Source of the DNA: Candidatus Dormiibacterota bacterium
Lineage (GTDB): Bacteria > Vulcanimicrobiota > Vulcanimicrobiia > Vulcanimicrobiales > Vulcanimicrobiaceae
DNA: 64,000 bases
Assembly: GCA_035532035.1 (NCBI GenBank)
Contig: DATKRS010000011.1
Coordinates: forward strand, 108,259 to 172,258
Direction: 5' to 3'
Made by a program: the position numbers and the translations under genes. Below the pieces are notes generated by a model. It saw only the letters and a list, made by a program, of their open reading frames with translations. It searched no databases and had not been told where the DNA came from. Shown piece after piece: positions 6,615-14,618 of this stretch (position 1 is its first letter; every line of letters starts with the position of its first letter).

Positions 6615-9600
6615 ACCTGACGCGGCTCTTCCTGAAGCGGCCGACGCTCGTTTTCGTCATCGTATCGCTCATGCTCTTCGGCGGCATCGTCTCGCTCGCC
6701 ACGATCGTCAAGGAGTACTTCCCGAACGTCTCTCGGCCGACGATCACGGTCGAAGCCGGCTACAGCGGCGCCTCCGTAACGGAGATGCGCGACAACATCG
6801 TGGCGCCGATCGAAGAGAACCTCGCCGGAACGACCGGCCTCGACAACATCAACTCGGTCGTTCAGCAAGGGCGGGCGCGAATCTCCGCAAGCTTCTCGCT
6901 GTCTTCCAACGAGGCGACCGATCTCGCGCTGACGGAGAAAGCCGTCCAAGCCGCCGAACGCCAGCTGCCGACGAACATGCAGGCGCCTACCGTCGACATC
7001 CGCGACCCTGGCGAAGAGACGGTCGTGACGCTCGCGATGTACTCGGCAAAGCTCACGCCCGCGCAGCTGGCCCTCTACGCCAACAACGTCGTCGTTCCTC
7101 AGGTTCAGCAGATCCCGGGCATCTCGTACGCGGACGTCGGCGGCACCGTCACGCCCGCCTACGAGGTCGAGGTGGATCCTGCAAAGCTTGCCGCGCGTAA
7201 CCTCACCATCAACGACGTCATCAACACCATCTCGGCCGAGAACCAGCGCGTTCCCGGCGGATACGCGTACCAGCCCGGCCGCCAAACGATCATCGACGTC
7301 CGCGGTGACGTTCAGAACATCGATGAGGTCAAAGCGCTGCCGATCATCACCGCGGGAAGTGCTGCGCGCTCCTCCCAGACCGCCGGCCAAACGCAGTCGT
7401 ACGCGGCAGGCGTCTCCGGCCTTCCCGGAACCGTCGACCCTTGGACCGCCTCCGCTCAGGTCACCCGCGTCGGGGACGTCGCACGCGTCGTCGCGGGCAA
7501 CGAGCCGCAGCTCCAGTACGCGCGCATCAACGGGCGCCGCGGCTTCTTCCTGTCGGTGCAGAAGACCGCCGACGCGAGCGAGGTCGACGCGTCGAACGCG
7601 TTCTTGCGTGCGCTGCCGCAGCTCGAACACGAGTTTCCCGCCATTCAGTTCGAAGTCATCAACGTCGCGTCGCGCTTCACGCAGCAGCAGATCACTGCCG
7701 TCACGCACACGCTGTTGGAGGCGATCTTCCTCACGGCGATCGCGATGCTCTTCTTCTTGCGCTCGTGGCGCAGCGCGATCGTGGTCTGCATCGCCATCCC
7801 GACGTCGCTCGCGATCACGCTCACGGTGATGAAGATGATGGGCATGACGATCGACACGATCTCGATGCTCGCGATGACGCTCGTCATCGGCATCCTCGTC
7901 GACGACTCGACGGTCGTCCTGGAGAACATCGAGCGGCACTTCCGCGAGCTCAAGCAACCGCCGGAAGAAGCGGCCTATGAAGGCCGCATGGAGATCGGCG
8001 CCGCGGCGGTCGTCATCACGCTCGTCGACGTCGTCGTCTTCCTGCCGATCGCGTTCATCCCGGGGCAAGTCGGCCGCTTTCTCGTCGAGTTTGCCCTCGT
8101 GATCGTGATCTCGACGCTCACGTCGCTCTTCATCTCTTTCACTATTACGCCGACGCTCGCCGGGTTGTGGGCGCTGAAGTCGCACTGGAAGCCCTGGCGC
8201 GTCGTCGAGGCGTTCGGCCGCGGATTCGACAACGTTCGCAGCTGGTACGCGCACAAAGCGCTGCCGTGGGCCTTCGACCACCGCGCAACGGTCGTCGTAG
8301 GCTGTTTCTTGAGCTTCGTTCTCTCGGTCGCACTCGTGCCGCTCGGCGTCGTCGGCGAGACGTTCATCCCGCCGGTCGATCGCGGCGAGATCTTCGTTCA
8401 GATCAACTACCCTGAGGGGACGCCGATCGATCGGGTGCGCGCCGGTGCGTATAGGCTCGAGGCCGCGATCGACAACACGTCCGATCTCCAGCACGAGACG
8501 ACCGTCGCGGGCGCGTACTCCGCGTCGTTCGGCGGCTTCGTCGTGCAACCGGACGTCGCGCAGATCCACATCTTCCTCAAGGACGCGCGCAAACACTCGA
8601 CCTACTACTGGGTGGCGCAGTACCGCACGCTGGCCCACCGCGTGTTACCGAACGTGCCCACGTCGGTGATTCCCGCCTCCGGAACCGGCGGCGGCAACGC
8701 GCAGCCGCTCGACTTCCTCGTCTCCGATCTCACCGGCGGCGATCCGACGCCGTACGCGCAACGCGTGTTGGCGCTGCTGCACACGGTGCCGGGTGCGACG
8801 AGCGTCAACAGCTCCGCTCAGGATCTCGCGCCGGAGGTCTCGGTCATCTTCAACCGCCAGAAGGCCCAGGCGCTCGACGTCGACCTCGGCCAAGCCGCGG
8901 AGGCGGCCGGAGCGGCGTTCGGCGGCAACGTCGCGACGCAGTTCGAGACGCGCGCCGGCCTCGAGCAGGTGCAAGTGATCTATCCGCTCGCAGATCAAAC
9001 CAGCCTCGCCACGCTCTCGGCAATCCCGATCCGCACGAACGCCGGCAACATCGTGCACCTCGGAGACTTCGCGTCCTTCGCGTGGACGCCAACGCCGCCG
9101 TTCATCACGCGCACGAACCGCAACACGGTCATTCACGTCGACGCGAACGTCGCACCCGGGGCCTCACTCTCGAACGTCGAGCGGGCCTTCATGAAGCAGC
9201 TCCACTCGCTTCACCTGCCGCCGAACGTCGTCGTTCGGCCCGCACCGCTCGGGCAACAGGACTTCATGCACCAAACGCTGGTCGGCATGGGAACCTCTCT
9301 CGTGATCTCGGTCATCTTGGTCTTCTTGCTGATGATCGCACTGTACAACAGCTACAGCTCGCCGTTCATCATCATCTTCTCCGTACCGGTCGCCGCCGTG
9401 GGCGCGATCGGCGCCCTGCTGATCACGCATCAGACGCTCAATCTCTTCTCGCTGATCGGCACGATCTTGCTGGTGGGCATCGCGACCAAGAACGGCATCT
9501 TGCTCGTCGATTACGCCAACACGCTGCGGGGGCGCGGGCGCGACAAGCTCGCCGCGATCAAAGAGAGCGCGTTCACGCGATTCAGGCCAATCGTGATGAC

Positions 9601-9835
9601 GAGCTTCTCGATCGTCGCGGCAATGTTGCCGCTGGCGATCGCGATCGAGCCGGGGTCTTCCACGCGCTCGAGCCTCGCGATCGTCGTCATCGGCGGCGTG
9701 CTGAGCTCGCTCGTCCTGACGCTGCTGCTGATTCCGATCATCTACATGCGCTTCGCGCCGGAGAGCATCACGGCATCGAACTGGCCGCCCGAAGCCGACG
9801 CGCGGCTCGCGCAAGAAGCGGCTGCCAGAGCTTAA
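6611..9835 (+). CDS. RND-family efflux pump, HAE-1/AcrB type
   Basis: A 1074-residue inner-membrane pump. The family pattern is clear: N-terminal helix with LKRPTLVFVIVSLMLFGGI; porter domains; helices with FLRSWRSAIVVCIAIPTSLA and the TM4 proton-relay region LVIGILVDDSTVVLENIERH (Asp pair visible); a second repeat with LVGIATKNGILLVDYAN and FRPIVMTSFSIVAAMLPLAI. Full length for the family. It starts with GTG overlapping the adaptor stop. No outer-membrane channel gene follows in this window. It probably exports drugs, lipophilic compounds or metabolites; the substrate cannot be read from sequence. Confidence 0.95.
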   Translation: MNLTRLFLKRPTLVFVIVSLMLFGGIVSLATIVKEYFPNVSRPTITVEAGYSGASVTEMRDNIVAPIEENLAGTTGLDNINSVVQQGRARISASFSLSSNEATDLALTEKAVQAAERQLPTNMQAPTVDIRDPGEETVVTLAMYSAKLTPAQLALYANNVVVPQVQQIPGISYADVGGTVTPAYEVEVDPAKLAARNLTINDVINTISAENQRVPGGYAYQPGRQTIIDVRGDVQNIDEVKALPIITAGSAARSSQTAGQTQSYAAGVSGLPGTVDPWTASAQVTRVGDVARVVAGNEPQLQYARINGRRGFFLSVQKTADASEVDASNAFLRALPQLEHEFPAIQFEVINVASRFTQQQITAVTHTLLEAIFLTAIAMLFFLRSWRSAIVVCIAIPTSLAITLTVMKMMGMTIDTISMLAMTLVIGILVDDSTVVLENIERHFRELKQPPEEAAYEGRMEIGAAAVVITLVDVVVFLPIAFIPGQVGRFLVEFALVIVISTLTSLFISFTITPTLAGLWALKSHWKPWRVVEAFGRGFDNVRSWYAHKALPWAFDHRATVVVGCFLSFVLSVALVPLGVVGETFIPPVDRGEIFVQINYPEGTPIDRVRAGAYRLEAAIDNTSDLQHETTVAGAYSASFGGFVVQPDVAQIHIFLKDARKHSTYYWVAQYRTLAHRVLPNVPTSVIPASGTGGGNAQPLDFLVSDLTGGDPTPYAQRVLALLHTVPGATSVNSSAQDLAPEVSVIFNRQKAQALDVDLGQAAEAAGAAFGGNVATQFETRAGLEQVQVIYPLADQTSLATLSAIPIRTNAGNIVHLGDFASFAWTPTPPFITRTNRNTVIHVDANVAPGASLSNVERAFMKQLHSLHLPPNVVVRPAPLGQQDFMHQTLVGMGTSLVISVILVFLLMIALYNSYSSPFIIIFSVPVAAVGAIGALLITHQTLNLFSLIGTILLVGIATKNGILLVDYANTLRGRGRDKLAAIKESAFTRFRPIVMTSFSIVAAMLPLAIAIEPGSSTRSSLAIVVIGGVLSSLVLTLLLIPIIYMRFAPESITASNWPPEADARLAQEAAARA

Positions 9836-9842
9836 AACCCGC

Positions 9843-10745
9843 TTACAAATGGATCGGGCCGTTGCCGCGTGAGAGCGGCTCGCCCGAGCGCTCCCGCTGC
9901 ACCGCGATCATCTCGGCAAGAATCGAGACCGCGGTCTCGCCGTCGGTGACGCCGCCGAGATCGAGGCCGGCCGGTCCGCGGATGCGCGCGATCTGCACGC
10001 GTTCGTAGCCCTCTGCGAGCAATGCCGCGCGCCGCGCCGCCTGCACGCGCCGGTTCCCGAGAAGCCCGACGTACGCTGCGAGCGATCCCAGAGCCGTTCG
10101 CAGCGCCGGAAGATCGAGCTTGAGGTCGTGCGACACGACGGCAATCGCCACTGCCTCTTGCGCGCGCGCGACGGCAACGGGATCGTCGGGCCACGTGAGC
10201 AGCAGCTCGTCGGCGGTCGGATGGCGCTCTCGCGTCGCGAACGGCGGACGCGGATCGACGACCGTCACGACGTAATCGGCGCGCTGCGCGAGCGCGGTCA
10301 GCTCTGCGGCGAGCGCCGTTGCACCGACGATGAGCAGACGTGGCCGGCGCCCGACGACGATCGTTTCACCGTCGAGGTCGAATGTGACGTCGCGCTCGCC
10401 GGCGGCGATCGCCTGAGCCGTCTCTTCGAAGGCGCGTTGCGGCCTCCAGACGACGACGTCGAGGGACGCCCCGCAGCCCGTTCCCGCCAAGAGCTCGTCG
10501 TCGAGCTCGAAGGGCAGCCGCACCGGAGCCGTACTGCTTTCGCCGAGCATCGCGAGCGCGCGCTCCACGATCGTTCCTTCGTGGCATCCGGCACCGATGT
10601 CCCCGGCGAACGATCCATCGGCGTCGACGACGAGCGACGTCCCTACTGCAGAGGCTTTCGCTCCTCGCGTCGCGATCAGCGTCGCAACCGCAAAAGGCTC
10701 TTCGTCGCGCAGACGCCGCGCGATCGTGCCGTAGATTTCGCGCAC
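9843..10745 (-). CDS. XdhC/CoxI family protein (molybdoenzyme maturation)
   Basis: A 300-residue XdhC/CoxI-type protein; relatives help insert molybdenum cofactor into xanthine or CO dehydrogenases. The N-terminal domain has PFAVATLIATRGAKASAVGT and GDIGAGCHEGTIVERA; the C-terminal Rossmann-like domain has RLLIVGATALAAELTALAQ, VVDPRPPFA and GLLGNRRVQ. The frame is open to 10853, but GTG 10745 shares one base with the upstream stop (TAGTG) and fits the family start (VREIYGTIARRL). No molybdoenzyme subunits are nearby; a MobA-like gene lies 2.6 kb away. Confidence 0.85.
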   Translation of the reverse strand: MREIYGTIARRLRDEEPFAVATLIATRGAKASAVGTSLVVDADGSFAGDIGAGCHEGTIVERALAMLGESSTAPVRLPFELDDELLAGTGCGASLDVVVWRPQRAFEETAQAIAAGERDVTFDLDGETIVVGRRPRLLIVGATALAAELTALAQRADYVVTVVDPRPPFATRERHPTADELLLTWPDDPVAVARAQEAVAIAVVSHDLKLDLPALRTALGSLAAYVGLLGNRRVQAARRAALLAEGYERVQIARIRGPAGLDLGGVTDGETAVSILAEMIAVQRERSGEPLSRGNGPIHL

Positions 10746-12127
10746 TACGTCGCGTGCAGCCAGCGCGCGAAGAGCGGGTCGCCGCGCAATGCGTCCAGGC
10801 GCGGATCGTTCGCAAAGAGCCTTCGGCTCGGTACGTCGATGCGTGCGAGCCACGCCAGCGCCGTCGCCGATTCGTGCCGCACCGCGAGCGCTGCTGCCAG
10901 CGATACGATCGCCGACGGATCGCTCACGGAGCCCTGCTCTCGAACGGCTCGCTCAGCACGATCGAGAGCGGCCGACGCTTGCGGCCAGTCGCGATCCTCG
11001 CTCTCGTAGTAACTCAGCAGTGCGCTCACTGCGACGTCGCGGCGCGAACCGGCTTGCTCCAGCGCGATCAGCTCGCGCTCGGCTTTGCGCCGGTCGAGCT
11101 GCCCGTCCGCAAGGGCGAGCACGAACGCCGCGCCGCGGTCGCCCGGACTCTGCGCGAGCGACTGGCTCGCATAGGCGCGGCTTCGCACGTAATCGCGTCT
11201 CAAATACGCAAGCATGGCGAGATTATCTCCCGCTTCCGTCCACGACCCGTTCAGGGCAAGCGCAGCGCGAAACTGCACCGCCGCGTCCCGCACGCTCCCC
11301 TGCGACATGAGCAGTTCGCCATACCACGTATGCGCCTCCACAAGCGTCGGATCGAGTTCGACCGCGCGATGCAACTCGCGCAACGCGATCGCAGGGTCGC
11401 CGAAGAGCGACTGCGCTTGGCCGTACGCCGCGTGAGCGTCCGCCGACGACGGATCGATCGCAAGCGCTTCTCGCGCGGCATGAAATCCAGAGCGCGCATC
11501 GGCGATCATGCGTGCGGTGCCGGCAGTGCGCACGGCGAGGCTGAGATAGGTGTCGGCCAAGCCCGCGTATCCGAGAGCGCTGTGCGGCTCTTCGCCGATG
11601 GCGCGATCGAAATACGCGATGGCTCGCTCGTCGTCGGCTATGTCCTTCGCATTGCTCCAGTAGTAATACCCCATCGCGTACGACGGCGGAACGCCGGCCG
11701 GAGGCCGCCGCGACAGGTGCCACCACGCCGCGCCTGCACTCACCACCACCACCGCTACAACGAGGCCTCCCGCGAGCCATCGGCTCCACCGCCCGCCCGC
11801 CGCAACGCGTGGCTCCCCTGTGGGAGCACCGTCGACGAGCCGGTAGCCGCGGCGCGGAACCGTTTCGATCCGCACCGCCGGATCCCAACGCTGCAGCGCG
11901 CGCCGCAGCTGGTAGATGCTCTGCGTGAGATTCGACTCTTCGATGCCGGCATGCCCCCAGACGGCGTCCATCAGCGCCGTCTTCGAAACCACGCCGCCGC
12001 GGCGTTCGAGAAGCGCCACGAGCACGTCGAGCGCCTTCGGAGGCAACGGCACGATGTCGTCGCCGCACCGCAGCACGCGTTCCTCCGCGTAAACGCAGCA
12101 GCGGTCGAGACGATACGTTTCGTTCAT
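10745..12127 (-). CDS. Winged-helix (OmpR/CadC-type) regulator with one TM segment and TPRs
   Basis: A 460-residue membrane-bound regulator of the CadC/ToxR layout. Residues 1-105 form a winged helix (PLPPKALDVLVALLERRGGV, NLTQSIYQLRRAL, ETVPRRGYRLV). One TM helix follows near 125-145 (LAGGLVVAVVVVSAGAAWW). Several TPR-like repeats in the external part (for example ALREALAIDPSSADAHAAYG) presumably sense or scaffold. ATG 12127 is chosen over the open frame to 12196: the family begins just before YRLDRCCVYAEER and a -10 box sits six bases upstream. Its stop overlaps the XdhC-like gene start. Confidence 0.85.
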   Translation of the reverse strand: MNETYRLDRCCVYAEERVLRCGDDIVPLPPKALDVLVALLERRGGVVSKTALMDAVWGHAGIEESNLTQSIYQLRRALQRWDPAVRIETVPRRGYRLVDGAPTGEPRVAAGGRWSRWLAGGLVVAVVVVSAGAAWWHLSRRPPAGVPPSYAMGYYYWSNAKDIADDERAIAYFDRAIGEEPHSALGYAGLADTYLSLAVRTAGTARMIADARSGFHAAREALAIDPSSADAHAAYGQAQSLFGDPAIALRELHRAVELDPTLVEAHTWYGELLMSQGSVRDAAVQFRAALALNGSWTEAGDNLAMLAYLRRDYVRSRAYASQSLAQSPGDRGAAFVLALADGQLDRRKAERELIALEQAGSRRDVAVSALLSYYESEDRDWPQASAALDRAERAVREQGSVSDPSAIVSLAAALAVRHESATALAWLARIDVPSRRLFANDPRLDALRGDPLFARWLHAT

Positions 12128-12133
12128 AATTTC

Positions 12134-12139
12134 ATCATA
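12134..12139 (-). promoter_or_regulatory. -10 box for the winged-helix regulator, leaderless arrangement
   Basis: TATGAT on the minus strand ends six bases before ATG 12127, so transcription would begin at or next to the start codon. No good -35 hexamer is seen at 17-18 bases. Confidence 0.4.
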
Positions 12140-12196
12140 GCTCGATGAGGGGTTCTTGGAGACTTCGCCGCCCCGCAGGCGAGATGATTCTCCCAC

Positions 12197-12209
12197 GTGC
12201 CTCAGGCAC
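12197..12209. promoter_or_regulatory. 13-bp palindrome in the divergent intergenic region
   Basis: GTGCCT-C-AGGCAC is a perfect inverted repeat 14 bases before the lipoprotein start at 12223 and 70 bases before the divergent regulator. It could be an operator, possibly of the winged-helix regulator, or a small hairpin in the leader. Confidence 0.35.
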
Positions 12210-12222
12210 AGGGAGGTAGTTC

Positions 12223-12858
12223 ATGCGCCATTGGATCGTCGTCGCCGGGCTTTGCGCCCTTCTCGCCGCCTGCGGCGGCGGAGGAGGCGGCGGCGGAACG
12301 CCCGGACCCAACCCCAGCCCGCCCGCTCCCGCGTACTACCAACCGCTCGCGGTCGGCGATACCTGGACGTACACGTGCCACAACACGCACAACCCCGCCG
12401 AGCAGCAGTACGCGATCCAAAACTCGGTTCTCGGAACGACCACGGTCGGCGGGCAGACGGTGTACGAGTTCTCCATCCAAATACCGAGCTCGCCGACGCA
12501 GAGCACGACCGTCATCCAGTTACTCGCCAACGACGCGCAGCGCAACACGTCGATCTACGGTTATCTCGTCGGGGGCACGCCGCAGACGATCGCGCCGACG
12601 ATCATCGTCGCGGCAAACCCCGGCCCGACGGGTACCGCCTACGACTACACCGGCCAAAACGCAAGCACGATCGACCGCATCTTCGAAGGCATCGAATCGA
12701 GCAATCCTACGCCGCTTGGAACGTTCACCGTAGCACCGTACTTTGAGAGCAGCTCGACGCACAACTACGGGTACGCGCTCGGCACCGGAATCGTCGAGGA
12801 GGACCATGGTCCGAGCTTTGAGTACGACTGCCTCGTCACGAGCATCGTGCTACACTGA
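12223..12858 (+). CDS. Small lipoprotein with Gly-rich linker, unknown function
   Basis: A 211-residue protein with a lipoprotein signal ending in LLAAC, directly followed by a run of eight Gly and a Pro-rich linker (PGPNPSPPAPAYY). The globular part (AVGDTWTYTCHNTHNP onward) resembles beta-rich exported domains common in soil bacteria. GGGAGG upstream supports ATG 12223. The last base of its stop is the first base of the next gene (TGATG), so the two are made together. No function is recognised. Confidence 0.65.
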   Translation: MRHWIVVAGLCALLAACGGGGGGGGTPGPNPSPPAPAYYQPLAVGDTWTYTCHNTHNPAEQQYAIQNSVLGTTTVGGQTVYEFSIQIPSSPTQSTTVIQLLANDAQRNTSIYGYLVGGTPQTIAPTIIVAANPGPTGTAYDYTGQNASTIDRIFEGIESSNPTPLGTFTVAPYFESSSTHNYGYALGTGIVEEDHGPSFEYDCLVTSIVLH

Positions 12859-13307
12859 TGCTCGCGCTGGCGACCGTCGCATCCCTGTTCCTCAATGCTT
12901 TTGGGGGCCACTGGGACTGCGTCAACCATTCGCGCGGACAGCCGGCGACACGCCTGTCGTACGTTATTGCGGCCGGCCCGGGTCGTCACTGGACGATTGT
13001 CCGATGGAGCGTAGCGAGTACGGCCGAGGCCGGCACTGCGTACGTCGAATATCTCCCCGCGATTCGTGTATGGATGTACGACGACTACCATGACGACGGC
13101 GGCTTCTATCGCGACTTCTCGACAGGCCCGGACGCGAGAGGGGTTTGGCGCTGGTACGGATCGCACGACCAGCTCCACGTCGATCGCACCGACGGGCCTG
13201 AGTCGTGGAGCGTCTCCGGCGGAATCTTCCGCCAGCTCTATCAGGGCGTGGAGCACGGCGCGCTCGTCACCTACGGGTCCGCGCGATGCGCCCGATCCAC
13301 CTCCTAG
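12858..13307 (+). CDS. Small exported protein, unknown function
   Basis: A 149-residue protein with a short hydrophobic start (MLALATVASLFLNAFGGHWDC) that looks like a signal or anchor. The rest is rich in Trp, Tyr and Asp and resembles lipocalin-like small exported beta proteins (GFYRDFSTGPDARGVWRWYG). It starts by TGATG overlap with the lipoprotein gene, so they form a two-gene operon. No family is identified with confidence. Confidence 0.6.
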   Translation: MLALATVASLFLNAFGGHWDCVNHSRGQPATRLSYVIAAGPGRHWTIVRWSVASTAEAGTAYVEYLPAIRVWMYDDYHDDGGFYRDFSTGPDARGVWRWYGSHDQLHVDRTDGPESWSVSGGIFRQLYQGVEHGALVTYGSARCARSTS

Positions 13308-13322
13308 AGCCTTCCTGCCCGC

Positions 13323-13874
13323 CTACGACGGCCACTCGGCCGGCTCGTCGAAGTCGCGGAATGCACCGTCGTCGGCGACCTCGACGATTCTGCGTTGGAG
13401 CGATGGATCGTCGCGGACGACCGAGATCGTGTCGCCGTCCGGCAGCGCATCCACCAATCCGCGCGCGCGCGGACTGAAGAGTACGGGGTGTCCGGGCACC
13501 CCGGCCGCATCGACGGGGTAGGCGACGTCAAAGCCGTCGAGAGCGCGCTCCATCCGCTCGAGCGTCGAACGCCGAAGGAACGGCTTGTCGCCGAGCAACA
13601 CGCCGAATGGCGAATCCTGCGGAACCGCTGCTAGGCCGAGCAGCAGCGAGTGCGTCATGCCGCGCTCCGGCTCGGCGTTGAGGACGACGCGCATGTCCGG
13701 TGCCATGCGCCGCGCGTCCGCACGACGCTCGGGCGGCACGACGACGACCGCGCCGCGCGCTTCGAGCAGCGCGGCGATGCGCTCGAGCGGCGCGCCCGCG
13801 CCGGCGAGAGGCGTGAAGACTTTCGCGAATCCCATCCTGCGCGACTCTCCCGCAGCGAGCACGACATAGATCAC
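13323..13874 (-). CDS. MobA-like molybdenum-cofactor nucleotidyltransferase family
   Basis: A 183-residue NTP-transferase of the MobA/MocA group. The nucleotide-binding start VIYVVLAAGESRRMGFAK is followed by GAPLERIAALL, a metal-site region FGVLLGDKPFLRR (the family LxDxP pattern, here GDKP) and PVDAAGVPGHPVLFSPRA. GTG 13874 overlaps the stop of the TauE/SafE gene (GTGA); the longer open frame to 14297 is antisense to that gene. It may add CMP or GMP to molybdopterin for an XDH-type enzyme, fitting the XdhC-like gene 2.6 kb away. Confidence 0.75.
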   Translation of the reverse strand: MIYVVLAAGESRRMGFAKVFTPLAGAGAPLERIAALLEARGAVVVVPPERRADARRMAPDMRVVLNAEPERGMTHSLLLGLAAVPQDSPFGVLLGDKPFLRRSTLERMERALDGFDVAYPVDAAGVPGHPVLFSPRARGLVDALPDGDTISVVRDDPSLQRRIVEVADDGAFRDFDEPAEWPS

Positions 13875-14608
13875 CGGCGAAAGAAGACCGTGGTCATCAC
13901 GGCGCCGATGACGATGACGACGACGCGCCCATAGATCGGCGGCAAGCGGCGAAAGAGATGCGCGCCCGCGTATCCGCCGACGAGCGCCATCGCCGCCATC
14001 GGTATCGCAAAGCGCCAATCGATGATGCCAACGATGATGAATGGAACGAGCGCGACGCCGTTGATCGCAACCGAGAGCACGTTCTTCAGCGCGTTGGCAG
14101 CGTTGATTCCCGGAAAGCCGGTAAACGAGAGAATTGCGAGCATCAGGATGCCCATTCCGGCGCCGAAATACCCGCCGTACACCGACACTGCGAACTGGGC
14201 GACGAGCTGCCACGGGGCGTTGCGGGGCGTACCGGAGGCGTGCCGCTTGACGAGTGGGCTTGCGGCGAAGGTCACGGTCGCGAAGAGCAGCAGCCACGGG
14301 ATCATTCTGGTGAAGAGCAGCGCAGGCGTACGAATCAACAGCACGGCCCCAAGCAGGCTCCCGGCAATGCTGACGGCGAGGATCGGAACGAGCAGCGCCC
14401 GAGTCGCACGCAGCTCCGGAGCGTAGCCGCGCGCGCCGCCGATACTTCCCACCCAGAGCCCCGCGCTGTTCGTGGCATTTGCGGGAATCGGCGAGACGCC
14501 GGCGGCGATCAGTGCGGGAAACGAGAGAAAGCTTCCACCGCCCGCGACGCTGTTCATTGCACCGGCAACGAACGCCACCGCATCGGGAAGCAGCGGGCTC
14601 GCGCTCAA
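13871..14608 (-). CDS. TauE/SafE family permease
   Basis: A 245-residue membrane protein with about eight hydrophobic segments. The first repeat has the family pattern AGAMNSVAGGGSFLSFPAL and ANATNSAGLWVGSIGG; the second has GGYFGAGMGILMLAILSFTG and NAANALKNVLSVAINGVA. Members export or import small sulfur-containing or organic anions. It lies 10 bases after rel and overlaps the MobA-like gene, so it is probably part of that operon. Substrate unknown. Confidence 0.88.
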   Translation of the reverse strand: MSASPLLPDAVAFVAGAMNSVAGGGSFLSFPALIAAGVSPIPANATNSAGLWVGSIGGARGYAPELRATRALLVPILAVSIAGSLLGAVLLIRTPALLFTRMIPWLLLFATVTFAASPLVKRHASGTPRNAPWQLVAQFAVSVYGGYFGAGMGILMLAILSFTGFPGINAANALKNVLSVAINGVALVPFIIVGIIDWRFAIPMAAMALVGGYAGAHLFRRLPPIYGRVVVIVIGAVMTTVFFRR

Positions 14609-14618
14609 GCGGCGGCGG

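Noticed and set aside
6593..8638. 681-codon minus-strand frame opposite the RND pump gene
   Set aside because: Its translation is Arg/Asp/Glu-rich with no family signal, and it is antisense to a clear RND protein; long antisense frames are expected in GC-rich coding DNA.
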